A model generated the notes under the pieces. That model was not told the DNA's origin. It saw only the letters and a list, made by a program, of their open reading frames with translations, and ran no database searches. The translations under genes and the position numbers were made by a program. This document shows, in pieces, positions 1 to 8,087 of a stretch of 18,036 nt of DNA; position 1 is the stretch's first letter; every line of letters begins with the position of its first letter. Source of the DNA: an uncultured Oxalobacteraceae bacterium (GTDB taxonomy: Bacteria; Pseudomonadota; Gammaproteobacteria; Burkholderiales; Burkholderiaceae); assembly GCA_946478765.1 (NCBI GenBank), contig CAMLDH010000039.1, forward strand, positions 1-18,036, in the 5' to 3' direction.

Positions 1-2
1 AT

Positions 3-47
3 CCCCATGGCATTACCTATGCACATTTGACAGAAATTTTTGCGTAA
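3..47 (+). other. Possible 3' end of a convergent plus-strand gene
   Basis: From base 3 the plus strand reads in frame as PHGITYAHLTEIFA and then TAA at 45-47. Its codons look ordinary for this genome. A strong two-way terminator lies about 85 bases downstream, which would suit a gene ending here and facing the NUDIX gene. Fourteen codons are too few to identify a family, and the other two frames also close within 55 bases. This is a hint only. Confidence 0.2.
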
Positions 48-95
48 TTACTTAGTACGAAACAATTACGTTGCATCAGGAAAAACGATTTTTCC
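43..95. repeat. Two short inverted repeats in an AT-rich intergenic stretch
   Basis: CGTAATT at 43-49 is repeated inverted as AATTACG at 64-70, with a 14-base spacer. GGAAAAA at 79-85 pairs perfectly with TTTTTCC at 89-95 across the three-base loop CGA. The second could form a small hairpin, but it is too AT-rich for a typical intrinsic terminator. Either could be an operator or chance. No gene of its own is seen between 48 and 192. Confidence 0.35.
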
Positions 96-131
96 TTTAC
101 CAGCCACCGGCCGAATTTCCGTGCCGCACAC

Positions 132-157
132 AAAAAAAGCCGCATGGCGGCCTTTTT
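132..157 (-). terminator. Two-way intrinsic terminator after the NUDIX gene
   Basis: A GCCGC/GCGGC stem (139-143 with 147-151) has a three-base loop. It is flanked by a run of seven A on the left and five T on the right. Read on the minus strand this is a stem followed by seven T, about 36 bases after the NUDIX stop codon, so it probably ends the long nuo transcript. The T run on the plus strand means it could also stop a transcript coming from the left. Confidence 0.8.
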
Positions 158-192
158 GTTGCTCTATCATCAAAGCTCTGAGGCAAGCAGCG

Positions 193-747
193 TTACAGCA
201 CCCACTGATCGGCGATAATTTTCTCCAGCCAAAATGTGCCGATCACCGTTTTTACATCCGTGATCTTCCCTTCACGTATCCAGGTCAGCATGTCGGCAAC
301 AGGCGCTGTAAACGTTTCCAGAAATTCGCCGTCATCCAGCTTGCTCTTTCCTGCAGTGAGACCACGCGCGAGAAAAATATCGAGGTGTTCGTTCGAGTAC
401 GCAATCGCGTTATGGATCGTGCACACGAATTTCCAATCCGTCGCGGTGTAACCGGTTTCCTCTTGTAATTCCCGTTTCGCACACGCTAGAGGATCTTCAT
501 TTGGATCGATTTTCCCGGCAGGAAATTCAATAAATACTTGATGCAACGGATAACGAAATTGACGCTCCAGTAGCACCGAACCATCCTCAAACAGCGGCAG
601 AATCACTACCGCACCAGGATGCTTGATGTATTCGCGCGCGGTAGTCTTGCCATCCGGCAGACGCACGGTATCTCGTTGCACTTTGAGGAAATGGCCGCCG
701 TACGCGAGTGCGCTATCAACTTGCGATTCTTTCAGGTGTTGATCCAT
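193..747 (-). CDS. NUDIX hydrolase, ADP-ribose pyrophosphatase type
   Basis: A 184-residue soluble protein. The full NUDIX box lies at residues 78-100: G78, five residues, E84, seven residues, then RELQEETGY. It is preceded by EFPAGKID and by QFRYPL, the arrangement typical of NudF-like ADP-ribose pyrophosphatases, which split ADP-ribose into AMP and ribose 5-phosphate with Mg2+. The frame can be extended upstream to a TTG at 798, but that has no ribosome binding site. The ATG at 747 has a GGA about eight bases ahead and gives the usual family length, so I chose it. It follows the DUF2818 gene after about 70 bases, is the last gene before the terminator, and probably belongs to the nuo transcript. 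A role in clearing NAD-derived ADP-ribose beside an NADH dehydrogenase is inference. The substrate is not proven by sequence. Confidence 0.88.
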   Translation of the reverse strand: MDQHLKESQVDSALAYGGHFLKVQRDTVRLPDGKTTAREYIKHPGAVVILPLFEDGSVLLERQFRYPLHQVFIEFPAGKIDPNEDPLACAKRELQEETGYTATDWKFVCTIHNAIAYSNEHLDIFLARGLTAGKSKLDDGEFLETFTAPVADMLTWIREGKITDVKTVIGTFWLEKIIADQWVL

Positions 748-817
748 GCTGAATATCCGGAAAAAAATGGGGAAACGCAGAGTATAACGGCGCTTCAACT
801 TGCAGGTTTGAACTGAA

Positions 818-1123
818 TCAACCGTGCCGTTTACGCAAATAGCGGAACACGAAGCCCGGATAGGCCAATACGATGAACAAACACCCGGTCACCGCATAGA
901 ATTCCCATCGCTGGACAAACGCATTGCCCATGCGCGACTCAAGCAGATACGCGATACTGCCGACGAGCGCGTAAAGAATTGGCATTTCGGTCAAACGCAA
1001 CCAGAATGGCTTGACCGCAATGCCGAGGGGAATAATAGAGAATAAGTGCTCGTTAAGAAACGGCAAGTTGGCGGCCAGAGCCGCCAGCAGGATCACGAAC
1101 CAACTTGACAGGGAGACGTCCAC
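818..1123 (-). CDS. DUF2818 family small membrane protein
   Basis: A protein of about 101 residues with three or four predicted membrane segments, roughly residues 7-22, 28-38, 47-62 and 74-94, and a basic C-terminal tail (RYLRKRHG). It matches my memory of the DUF2818 family, which in Burkholderiales sits directly after nuoN. The function is unknown. The position suggests an accessory or assembly role for complex I, but nothing in the sequence proves it. There is no ATG at the N-terminus. The first codons are TTG (1126) and GTG (1123), and I prefer the GTG because the family usually starts near this MDVS-like sequence. No clear ribosome binding site is visible, so translation may depend on coupling to nuoN, which ends 26 bases upstream. 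Confidence 0.85.
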   Translation of the reverse strand: MDVSLSSWFVILLAALAANLPFLNEHLFSIIPLGIAVKPFWLRLTEMPILYALVGSIAYLLESRMGNAFVQRWEFYAVTGCLFIVLAYPGFVFRYLRKRHG

Positions 1124-1149
1124 CAAACGATGCTGTGAAAAGGCTGTTT

Positions 1150-2634
1150 TTACGACGCAAGTGTCTTGACGATGGCAGTCGCGCAGGCAGTCATCAACGG
1201 GCCGGGCAACAAACCGAGCAACAGCACCGCCGCGCCATTGATGCTTAATGCGACGCGCATATCCTTATTGACGATGATGACTGAATTGTCGACCGGCTCA
1301 TCAAAATACATCAACTTGACTACACGCAAGTAGTAGAAGGCACCGATCAGCGACAACAATACTGCCACCACTGCCAGCCATACCTGTCCGGTGCCCAGCA
1401 CCGCCTGCAGCACGGACAGTTTTGCGTAGAAGCCCATCATCGGCGGAATGCCGGCCAGTGAAAACATCAACATCAACATCACAAGGGCAAACCATGGGCT
1501 GCGCTGATTCAAGCCCTTAAAATCATCCAGTTCTTCCGCTTCGAAGCCGGCACGTGCCAGCAACAGAATCACGCCGAAGGTACCGAGAGTCGTCAACACA
1601 TAGGTAATCACGTAGAACATCGCGGAGCTGTACGCATTGGCCGCAGAAAACACATTGCCATTGACGACACCAGACAACAGTCCGAGCAAAACGAAGCCCA
1701 TCTGCGAAATCGTCGAGTACGCCAGCATGCGCTTCAAGTTGGTTTGCGCAATCGCCGTCACATTGCCGATGACCATCGACAATACCGCGAGCACCATCAG
1801 CATCTGTTGCCAATCCACCGCAAGCGGCAACAGTCCTTCCACCAGCAGACGGATACAGATCGCAAATGCCGCGAGTTTCGGAGCACCGCCCAACAGCAAC
1901 GTTACAGCGGTTGGCGCGCCCTGATAAACATCCGGCACCCACATATGGAACGGCACCACACCAAGCTTGAATGCCAATCCAGAAACCAGGAACACGACGC
2001 CGAATACCAGCACTGTCTTGTTCACGGTGCCCGATGCGGCGGCCTTGGCAACTTCGGTCAAGTCGAGCGAACCGGTCGCGCCGTACAACATCGACATGCC
2101 ATATAACAGGAAACCGGAAGCGAGGGCGCCAAGGATGAAATATTTCATCGCCGCTTCGGTCGACACCGCATGATTGCGGCGCAGCGCAACCAGTGCGTAT
2201 AGCGACAAGGACATCAATTCCAATCCCAAGTAAATGATCAGGAAGCTGTTACCTGAAATCATCACCATCTGGCCCAGCAGCGCAAATAACGCGAGCACGT
2301 AAAACTCGCCGCCCAGGTAACCGCTAAGCATGCCGCGGTCAGACGCGTACTGGCGTGAATAAATCAAGGTCAGGCCAACGGCAATATATGAAAACACCTT
2401 CAATAAGCTCGACATCGGATCGGAGACGAACATGTTATGGAACGTATACACCGTCAAGCCGCTATCGACGTTAGCTAGGCTGAGCAGAGTACAAATTACC
2501 AACGTTGCCATGGTCAACATGTAGATGATGTGGCGCTTTGCATCGGACACAAACAAGTCAATCAGCAGGATGGCTGAGGCAGCAATCAGCAGAAAAATTT
2601 CAGGATAAACCGGGATCAGATTCATGTTATTCAT
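1150..2634 (-). CDS. nuoN: NADH-quinone oxidoreductase subunit N
   Basis: A 494-residue membrane protein of the antiporter-like family, with about 14 helices. It is one of three proton-channel subunits in the complex I membrane arm and lies next to the quinone-side helices. Visible landmarks are the buried glutamate in [17 protein letters not shown], the lysine in [18 protein letters not shown] and the [18 protein letters not shown] segment. These are the charged residues thought to carry protons in this family. The ATG at 2634 has GGTGA four bases ahead; a second ATG three codons later is possible. It follows nuoM after 37 bases and is the last of the 14 nuo genes. Confidence 0.97.
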   Translation of the reverse strand: MNNMNLIPVYPEIFLLIAASAILLIDLFVSDAKRHIIYMLTMATLVICTLLSLANVDSGLTVYTFHNMFVSDPMSSLLKVFSYIAVGLTLIYSRQYASDRGMLSGYLGGEFYVLALFALLGQMVMISGNSFLIIYLGLELMSLSLYALVALRRNHAVSTEAAMKYFILGALASGFLLYGMSMLYGATGSLDLTEVAKAAASGTVNKTVLVFGVVFLVSGLAFKLGVVPFHMWVPDVYQGAPTAVTLLLGGAPKLAAFAICIRLLVEGLLPLAVDWQQMLMVLAVLSMVIGNVTAIAQTNLKRMLAYSTISQMGFVLLGLLSGVVNGNVFSAANAYSSAMFYVITYVLTTLGTFGVILLLARAGFEAEELDDFKGLNQRSPWFALVMLMLMFSLAGIPPMMGFYAKLSVLQAVLGTGQVWLAVVAVLLSLIGAFYYLRVVKLMYFDEPVDNSVIIVNKDMRVALSINGAAVLLLGLLPGPLMTACATAIVKTLAS

Positions 2635-2671
2635 TTTGTCACCACACCAAGTACGTTCACGATCGCTTTCA

Positions 2672-4162
2672 TCAGTTCACTTTCGAGAGCGCGATATGCT
2701 TGAGCAAGTCAGCGACAGAGGTTTGCATCGCATCGGTGAACGGTGCCGGATACAGGCCCATCGTAATCACGGCGACAGCCAGCATGCCGAGCATGAAAAA
2801 CTCCCGCGCACTTAGATCCTGAAGTTTTGCAACATGCGGATTGCCCACTTCACCGAACACCACCCGCTTGACCAGCCACAGCGAATAGGCCGCGCCAAAA
2901 ATCAGCGCTGTTGCCGCCAGCACGCCAATCCAGAAATTGAATTTGACCGCACCCAGTATCACCATGAATTCGCCGACAAAACCCGAGGTTGCCGGCAAGC
3001 CGCAGTTGGCCAGGGAAAACAAAACGAACAGCGCCGCAAATTTAGGCATGGTGTTAACGACGCCGCCGTAATCCGCGATTTGACGCGAATGCATACGGTC
3101 ATACAACACACCGATACAGAGGAACATTGCGCCCGACACAAAGCCGTGCGAAATCATCTGCACGATTCCGCCCTGCACCGCCATTTCATTGAAAACGAAG
3201 AAGCCAAGCGTTACAAAACCCATGTGCGCGATGGATGAATAAGCGACCAGCTTTTTCATATCGGTCTGCACCAGCGCGACCAAGCCGATGTAAATCACCG
3301 CAATCAAGGACAGCGTGATGATGAAACCAGATAGATAGTGGCTGGCGTCCGGTGCAATCGGCAACGAGAATCTCAGGAAACCATATGCGCCCAGTTTCAG
3401 CATGATCGCCGCCAGCACCACGGAACCGCCAGTCGGCGCCTCAACGTGCGCATCCGGCAACCAGGTATGCACCGGCCACATCGGCACCTTCACCGCAAAC
3501 GCCATCAGGAATGCAAGGAAAATCAGGATTTGCGCAGACAGCGGCAACGGCAGCTTGTGCCAAGCCAGGATCTCGAAGCTGCCGGCAGACTTGAAATACA
3601 AATACAGAATCGCAACCAGCGTCAACAGCGAACCGACCAAGGTGTAGAGGAAGAACTTGATCGCCGCATAGACGCGATTGGCGCCACCCCAGATGCCAAT
3701 GATGACGAACATCGGGATTAGCGTCGACTCAAAAAACACATAGAACAGCAAGCCATCCAGCGCACAAAACACCCCGATCATCAGACCGGACAAAATCAGG
3801 AATGCTCCCATGTACTGGGCAATGCGTTTTTCAATGACTTCCCATCCTGCGATGACGACGATTACGGTAATGAACGCGGTCAATGGAATAAACCAGAGCG
3901 AGAGTCCGTCAATACCAAGGAAGTAATGGATATTGAAGCGCTCGATCCACGCGAATTTTTCAACAAACTGCATGCCGTGCGCTGCGTTGTTGAAATTTTG
4001 AATCAGCGGCAAGGTCACCAGGAAGCTGACAATTGCACCGACCAGTGACACGCCGCGCACCAGCGCCGGATTGTCGTCACGACCGAACGCCAAAACGAAA
4101 AGACCGAAGGCGATCGGGCACCAGATCACGAGGCTTAGAACAGGAAAAGTTGACTGCATCAT
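2672..4162 (-). CDS. nuoM: NADH-quinone oxidoreductase subunit M
   Basis: A 496-residue antiporter-like membrane subunit and a proton channel of the complex I membrane arm. Conserved features include the glutamate in [18 protein letters not shown], the lysine in [19 protein letters not shown] and the [19 protein letters not shown] loop. An in-frame ATG at 4195 would add 11 residues, but it lies inside the intergenic palindromic repeat and those residues do not look like NuoM. The family start MQSTFP matches the double ATG at 4162/4159, so I placed it there. No convincing ribosome binding site is seen at either ATG, which is unusual in this operon. The repeat ends only 12 bases upstream. Confidence 0.96.
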   Translation of the reverse strand: MMQSTFPVLSLVIWCPIAFGLFVLAFGRDDNPALVRGVSLVGAIVSFLVTLPLIQNFNNAAHGMQFVEKFAWIERFNIHYFLGIDGLSLWFIPLTAFITVIVVIAGWEVIEKRIAQYMGAFLILSGLMIGVFCALDGLLFYVFFESTLIPMFVIIGIWGGANRVYAAIKFFLYTLVGSLLTLVAILYLYFKSAGSFEILAWHKLPLPLSAQILIFLAFLMAFAVKVPMWPVHTWLPDAHVEAPTGGSVVLAAIMLKLGAYGFLRFSLPIAPDASHYLSGFIITLSLIAVIYIGLVALVQTDMKKLVAYSSIAHMGFVTLGFFVFNEMAVQGGIVQMISHGFVSGAMFLCIGVLYDRMHSRQIADYGGVVNTMPKFAALFVLFSLANCGLPATSGFVGEFMVILGAVKFNFWIGVLAATALIFGAAYSLWLVKRVVFGEVGNPHVAKLQDLSAREFFMLGMLAVAVITMGLYPAPFTDAMQTSVADLLKHIALSKVN

Positions 4163-4174
4163 GGTTTTTGTATT

Positions 4175-4233
4175 TTGTTGGGGACCTAATCTCATTCGGC
4201 GCGCTACGGTGCCTTATAAGCTCTGTCCCGCAA
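4175..4233 (-). repeat. Intergenic palindromic repeat, copy C (nuoL-nuoM)
   Basis: One of four related elements in the distal nuo operon. In the mRNA sense it begins GCGGGACAGAG (minus strand from about 4231) and ends GGTCCCCAACAAA. The outer arms GGGAC (4181-4185) and GTCCC (4225-4229) can pair. The centre is more diverged than in copies A and B1 and holds only a weak inner stem. It fills most of the 99-base gap between the nuoL stop and the nuoM start. Confidence 0.65.
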
Positions 4234-4261
4234 TCCCTAAAATTTGCTTTACTTGGCCAAT

Positions 4262-6307
4262 TTATTTGGCAAACGGAAACGGCATGAAATAAATCAAGAA
4301 ACCCAGCACACCAAGGATCATCACAAACGCGTAGTGATAAATATAACCAGACTGGAAATGACGAATCACGGATGAGAACCAGCCAACCAGTTTAGCGCTG
4401 CCATTGACGATTAGTCCGTCGATCAAGGTCTTGTCGCCCACATTCCACAAGCCGCCGCCCAGCACTCGTGCGCCGCCGGCAAAAACGACATCATTGAATT
4501 TGTCCATGTAGTACTTGTTGTCCAGCAACGTGTAAATTGCATGGAATTTACTGTAGAACCATGCTGGCACCTTCGGGTTCACCAGGTAGCAGTAATACGC
4601 TGAGACAACGCCCGCCAACGCGAGTGCGAACGGCAGCGACGTGAATGCATGCAGGCCCATTGCCCACGCGCCATGGAATTCCTTGGTCAATTCTTCCATT
4701 GCATGGTGCGACTCGTTGACAGCAATCACACCCTTGAAAAAATCGCCGTGCAACATCGGTTCGATTGTGATGAAACCGATCACCACCGACGGAATAGCCA
4801 GCAACATCAGCGGAATCTTGACCACCCACGGTGCCTTGCCCGGTTTCTCGCCCGGCGCCAAGCCATGATGATGTTCGTCGCTGTGTTCGTCGTGACTGTG
4901 ATTCTGATGTTCGTCATCGTGTGGTTTGCCAAAGCGTTCTTTTCCATGGAACACCAGGAAATACATCCGGAACGAATAGAACGCGGTCACGAATACACCG
5001 GCAAGCACCGCGAAATTGGCAAATCCGGCACCGGCAATATGCGTGTTGTGCACTGCTTCGATAATGCTGTCCTTGGAGTAGAAACCCGCAAAGAACGGCG
5101 TGCCGATCAGCGCAAGCGACCCCAGCAAGGACGTAAGCCAAGTGATCGGCATGTACTTGCGCAAGCCGCCCATATTGCGGATGTCCTGATCATGATGCAT
5201 CCCGATGATCACCGCACCTGCGGCAAGAAACAGCAGCGCTTTGAAGAATGCATGGGTCATCAGGTGGAACACCGCGACCGAATAAGCGGACGCCCCCAAT
5301 GCGACTGTCATATAACCCAGTTGCGACAGCGTGGAGTAAGCCACCACGCGCTTGATATCGTTTTGAATAATGCCCATGAACCCCATGAACAGCGCAGTGA
5401 TCGAACCGATCACCAGCACGAATGACAATGCGGTATCCGACAATTCAAACAATGGCGACATGCGTGTCACCATGAAAATACCGGCAGTCACCATGGTCGC
5501 CGCATGAATCAGTGCAGAGATCGGGGTCGGACCTTCCATCGAATCAGGTAACCACACATGCAATGGGAATTGCGCCGATTTACCCATCGCGCCGATGAAC
5601 AGGCAGATGCAGGCAACCGTAATCAAGCGCCAATCCGTACCCGGCAACAGCAGCGTAGCGATCTCATCCTTCTTCGCGAAGACTTCCGCATAGTTCATGG
5701 AGCCGGCATACGCCAATAGCAACCCGATACCAAGTATGAAGCCGAAGTCGCCGACGCGATTGACCAGGAACGCTTTCATGTTGGCGAAAATTGCCGTCGG
5801 ACGGGTATACCAGAAACCGATGAGCAGATAGGAAACCAAGCCGACCGCTTCCCAGCCGAAGAACAATTGCAGGAAGTTGTTGCTCATCACGAGCATCAGC
5901 ATCGAAAAGGTAAACAACGAAATATAGGAAAAGAAGCGGTTGTAGCCTTCGTCATCCTGCATGTAGCCGATGGTGTAGATATGCACCATCAGCGACACAA
6001 AGGTCACCACGCACATCATCATTGCAGTCAGGCTGTCAATCAGAAAGCCGACTTCCAGCTTGAGGCCCGCCACCGTCATCCATGTGTAGAGAGTGCCGTT
6101 GTAGTTTGCGCCATCCATCACCGCCAAAAGCGTCTTGAAGGAGATGATGAGCGCGATCAGCACGCCCAGAATTGTGACCGTATGCGATGTCGCGCGACCG
6201 ACTTTATTGCCGAAGAACTTAGTGCCGAACAGACCTGCGATAACAGAGCCTGCAAGCGGCGCCAGAGGTACGGCCAGAAGGAGATTAGGGTTAAGTTGCC
6301 CCGCCAT
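4262..6307 (-). CDS. nuoL: NADH-quinone oxidoreductase subunit L
   Basis: A 681-residue membrane subunit at the tip of the complex I arm. It is antiporter-like and carries the long lateral helix at its C-terminus. Conserved parts are FFGWEAVGLVSYLLIGFW, GAMGKSAQFPLHVWLPDSM with the key lysine, EGPTPISALIHAATMVTAG and QNDIKRVVAYSTLSQLGYM. I chose the ATG at 6307 because MAGQLNPNLLL fits the family and AAGGGG lies just ahead of it. The longer frame to 6349 runs into the intergenic repeat. A His/Asp/Glu-rich loop at about residues 460-483 is noteworthy. nuoK precedes it after a 132-base gap. Confidence 0.97.
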   Translation of the reverse strand: MAGQLNPNLLLAVPLAPLAGSVIAGLFGTKFFGNKVGRATSHTVTILGVLIALIISFKTLLAVMDGANYNGTLYTWMTVAGLKLEVGFLIDSLTAMMMCVVTFVSLMVHIYTIGYMQDDEGYNRFFSYISLFTFSMLMLVMSNNFLQLFFGWEAVGLVSYLLIGFWYTRPTAIFANMKAFLVNRVGDFGFILGIGLLLAYAGSMNYAEVFAKKDEIATLLLPGTDWRLITVACICLFIGAMGKSAQFPLHVWLPDSMEGPTPISALIHAATMVTAGIFMVTRMSPLFELSDTALSFVLVIGSITALFMGFMGIIQNDIKRVVAYSTLSQLGYMTVALGASAYSVAVFHLMTHAFFKALLFLAAGAVIIGMHHDQDIRNMGGLRKYMPITWLTSLLGSLALIGTPFFAGFYSKDSIIEAVHNTHIAGAGFANFAVLAGVFVTAFYSFRMYFLVFHGKERFGKPHDDEHQNHSHDEHSDEHHHGLAPGEKPGKAPWVVKIPLMLLAIPSVVIGFITIEPMLHGDFFKGVIAVNESHHAMEELTKEFHGAWAMGLHAFTSLPFALALAGVVSAYYCYLVNPKVPAWFYSKFHAIYTLLDNKYYMDKFNDVVFAGGARVLGGGLWNVGDKTLIDGLIVNGSAKLVGWFSSVIRHFQSGYIYHYAFVMILGVLGFLIYFMPFPFAK

Positions 6308-6326
6308 GATGCCCCTTAAATTGAAT

Positions 6327-6380
6327 TTATTGGGGACTGAGTGCCGCATCGCCTGAGCGATGCTTCATTCTGTCCTGCCC
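6327..6380 (-). repeat. Intergenic palindromic repeat, copy A (nuoK-nuoL)
   Basis: The best-formed hairpin of the family. An inner perfect stem GCATCGC/GCGATGC (6346-6352 with 6357-6363) has loop CTGA. It is enclosed by outer arms at 6334-6343 and 6366-6375 that pair at eight of ten positions. In the mRNA sense it reads GGACAGAATGAAG at the start and CTCAGTCCCCAATAAAT at the end. It lies 19 bases upstream of the nuoL start codon. Confidence 0.75.
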
Positions 6381-6405
6381 TGCGTTATTTATCTATGCTG
6401 CGGGC

Positions 6406-6426
6406 GGGCACGGCTGCGCCTTGCCC
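6406..6426 (-). repeat. GC-rich hairpin just after nuoK
   Basis: GGGCA (6406-6410) pairs with TGCCC (6422-6426), and inside it GGC (6412-6414) pairs with GCC (6418-6420). It lies 13 bases past the nuoK stop codon. There is no T run after it on the minus strand, so it is not a classical terminator. It could shape mRNA stability or processing between nuoK and nuoL. Confidence 0.4.
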
Positions 6427-6439
6427 CCCTCAATAATGA

Positions 6440-6748
6440 TTAACCCTTGAGACTGCCCAGATCTTCCACATTGATGGTATCCAGATTACGGAACAACACC
6501 ACCAGAATGGCAAGACCGATCGCGGATTCCGCGGCAGCCACCGTCAGGATGAAGAAAACGAAAATCTGCCCCGCAGCATCGCCAAGATAGTGCGAAAAGG
6601 CAATGAAATTCATGTTGACTGCCAATAACATCAATTCGATTGCCATCAGCAGCACGATGATATTTTTACGATTCAGAAAAATGCCGACGATCGAGATCGC
6701 GAACAAAATCGCGCCGAGGATCAGATAGTGTGCGAGCGATAGGGTCAT
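6440..6748 (-). CDS. nuoK: NADH-quinone oxidoreductase subunit K
   Basis: A 102-residue protein with three membrane helices, the usual family length. It carries the two conserved membrane glutamates, in [17 protein letters not shown] (second helix) and [18 protein letters not shown] (third helix). These form part of the central charged path that links quinone chemistry to the proton channels. The start ATG overlaps the nuoJ stop as ATGA (6748-6745). An AGGGGA lies eight bases ahead, inside nuoJ, so the two are probably translationally coupled. Confidence 0.97.
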   Translation of the reverse strand: MTLSLAHYLILGAILFAISIVGIFLNRKNIIVLLMAIELMLLAVNMNFIAFSHYLGDAAGQIFVFFILTVAAAESAIGLAILVVLFRNLDTINVEDLGSLKG

Positions 6749-7416
6749 TGTGCTTTCCCCTGTGCTGGGTCGGTTGCAGCGACAGCGGCGAGTTGTCCGT
6801 TACCTGCGATGCCTTGGGCGCGTGCCGACTCGGCTTTCATGCTCACAATTCGCAAACGATCGCTGGCTTTCACCTTGACCGCCTCAGCCGGATCGAAATA
6901 CTTGCTGTCTTTGCGACGGCGCAATGTTAGCGCAACTGCTGCGATGATCGCCACCAGCAAGATGACTGCGGCAATTTCAAACGCATACACGTATTGGGTG
7001 TAAATCAATTTGCCCAATTCCCTGGTATTGCCGATCGTTGCGGCCGCTGCCGGCGCCTGCGAATCGATCGCCCAGAAACCGCGCAACAGCACTGCAGACA
7101 TTTCAAGCACGATCACGACACCGATGGTTGCGGCGAGTGGGAAATATCCCCAGAAACCCTCGCGCAGCTTGCCGATATTAATATCAAGCATCATCACGAC
7201 GAACAGGAACAGCACCATGACCGCACCGACATAGACCAGCACCAGCACGATGGCGAGGAATTCAGCTTTCAATAATAGCCAGATCGCCGCCGCCGAGAAA
7301 AAAGACAGCACGAGGAAAAGCGCCGCGTGAACCGGATTGCGGTCGGTGATAACGCGCGTCGCGGCAAACACTAGGATCACCGAAAATGCGTAGAACAATG
7401 CAGTTTTAAATTCCAT
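6745..7416 (-). CDS. nuoJ: NADH-quinone oxidoreductase subunit J
   Basis: A 223-residue membrane protein with five predicted helices in the first 170 residues, equivalent to mitochondrial ND6. The segment [19 protein letters not shown] is the conserved third helix, which takes part in the conformational coupling of complex I. The last 50 or so residues form a polar, alanine-rich tail beyond the membrane domain, somewhat longer than in E. coli and of no recognised function. The start is an ATG at 7416 with only a weak ribosome binding site. nuoI ends 44 bases upstream and nuoK overlaps the stop. Confidence 0.96.
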   Translation of the reverse strand: MEFKTALFYAFSVILVFAATRVITDRNPVHAALFLVLSFFSAAAIWLLLKAEFLAIVLVLVYVGAVMVLFLFVVMMLDINIGKLREGFWGYFPLAATIGVVIVLEMSAVLLRGFWAIDSQAPAAAATIGNTRELGKLIYTQYVYAFEIAAVILLVAIIAAVALTLRRRKDSKYFDPAEAVKVKASDRLRIVSMKAESARAQGIAGNGQLAAVAATDPAQGKAQ

Positions 7417-7460
7417 AATGGACCAAAAATGTCGGCTAATTACAGCCCAAATTCATCAAA

Positions 7461-7949
7461 TCAGCGATAAGCGGCATCAGCTGCGCGCGCTGCGGCGATT
7501 TCTTTTTCATACCGGTCACCAACCGCGAGCAGCATGTCCTTGGTGTAATACAAATCACCACGCTTTTCACCGTGGTATTCCAGAATATGGGTTTCGACAA
7601 TCGAATCGACCGGGCAGGATTCTTCACAAAATCCGCAGAAAATGCATTTTGTCAGATCGATGTCGTAGCGTGTGGTACGACGGCTGCCATCGTCGCGCTG
7701 TTCGGATTCGATCGTAATTGCCATCGCCGGACATACTGCTTCACACAGCTTGCAGGCAATGCAGCGCTCTTCCCCGTTCGGATAGCGACGCAATGCGTGC
7801 AAACCACGAAAACGGGGCGACATCGGCGTCCTTTCTTCCGGATATTGCACCGTGATCTTGCGCGCAAACATATACCGTCCGGTCAGCGCCAAGCCTTTGA
7901 ACAGTTCTCGCAGCATCAAGCTGCCGAAAAAATCTTTAATGGCTTCCAT
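7461..7949 (-). CDS. nuoI: NADH-quinone oxidoreductase subunit I (2x[4Fe-4S])
   Basis: A 162-residue ferredoxin-like peripheral subunit, of normal length. Two complete [4Fe-4S] motifs are seen: C63, C66, C69 with C73, and C102, C105, C108 with C112, each followed by proline. They bind clusters N6a and N6b, which pass electrons from NuoG towards N2 in NuoB. The N-terminal helix (residues 1-25) should lie on the membrane. The ATG at 7949 has a purine-rich GAGAG five bases ahead. It is separated from nuoH by a 148-base gap that holds two copies of the palindromic repeat. Confidence 0.97.
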   Translation of the reverse strand: MEAIKDFFGSLMLRELFKGLALTGRYMFARKITVQYPEERTPMSPRFRGLHALRRYPNGEERCIACKLCEAVCPAMAITIESEQRDDGSRRTTRYDIDLTKCIFCGFCEESCPVDSIVETHILEYHGEKRGDLYYTKDMLLAVGDRYEKEIAAARAADAAYR

Positions 7950-7974
7950 TTACTCTCAGCCTCTTGTTTCTCAT

Positions 7975-8031
7975 TTGTTGGGAACAGAGCGGGCCGCGTA
8001 GGCTACCGCACCGCTTCACTCTGTCCCGCAT
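7975..8031 (-). repeat. Intergenic palindromic repeat, copy B1 (nuoH-nuoI)
   Basis: Outer arms GGGAACAGAGC (7980-7990) and ACTCTGTCCC (8018-8027) pair with one bulged base. An inner GCGTAG/CTACCGC stem also has one bulge. In the mRNA sense it reads GCGGGACAGAGTGAAG at the start and CTCTGTTCCCAACAAAT at the end, close to copies A and C. It lies 25 bases upstream of the nuoI start. Confidence 0.75.
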
Positions 8032-8040
8032 CTCTATAAT

Positions 8041-8087
8041 GTTGTGGGCAGAGTAACTCGGTTAGCCTCGCAAACTCTTTCCCGCAA
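8041..8087 (-). repeat. Intergenic palindromic repeat, copy B2, degenerate
   Basis: In the mRNA sense it reads GCGGGAAAGAGT at the start and ACTCTGCCCACAACA at the end, the same outline as B1 with several changes. Arms GGGCAGAGT (8046-8054) and ACTCTTTCCC (8074-8083) pair imperfectly. It lies in tandem with B1, nine bases apart and in the same orientation. It starts about ten bases after the nuoH stop, behind a run of seven T on the minus strand. Confidence 0.55.

Noticed and set aside
1..8. A minus-strand ATG at 6-8 with an AGG ahead, a possible gene start running off the left edge
   Set aside because: Only eight bases are available, so no reading frame can be judged. It also conflicts with the possible convergent gene end on the plus strand.
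40..468. A 142-codon plus-strand frame at the left edge
   Set aside because: It passes through the terminator and then runs antisense to the NUDIX gene, with no ribosome binding site or recognisable domain.
781..786. TATACT on the minus strand as a -10 box for the NUDIX gene
   Set aside because: No -35 hexamer is found at 16 to 18 bases, and the hexamer lies only about 35 bases from the start codon of a gene that is probably co-transcribed.
748..798. N-terminal extension of the NUDIX protein to a TTG codon
   Set aside because: The extra 17 residues have no family match, TTG is a weak start, and the ATG at 747 has a better ribosome binding site and gives the normal length.
4163..4195. Earlier ATG for nuoM at 4195
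   Set aside because: It lies inside the palindromic repeat and adds eleven residues unlike the NuoM N-terminus. The MQSTFP start at 4162/4159 fits the family.
4649..5425. A 258-codon open frame on the plus strand within nuoL
   Set aside because: Antisense shadow of nuoL. No plausible domain; its composition simply mirrors the complement of hydrophobic codons.
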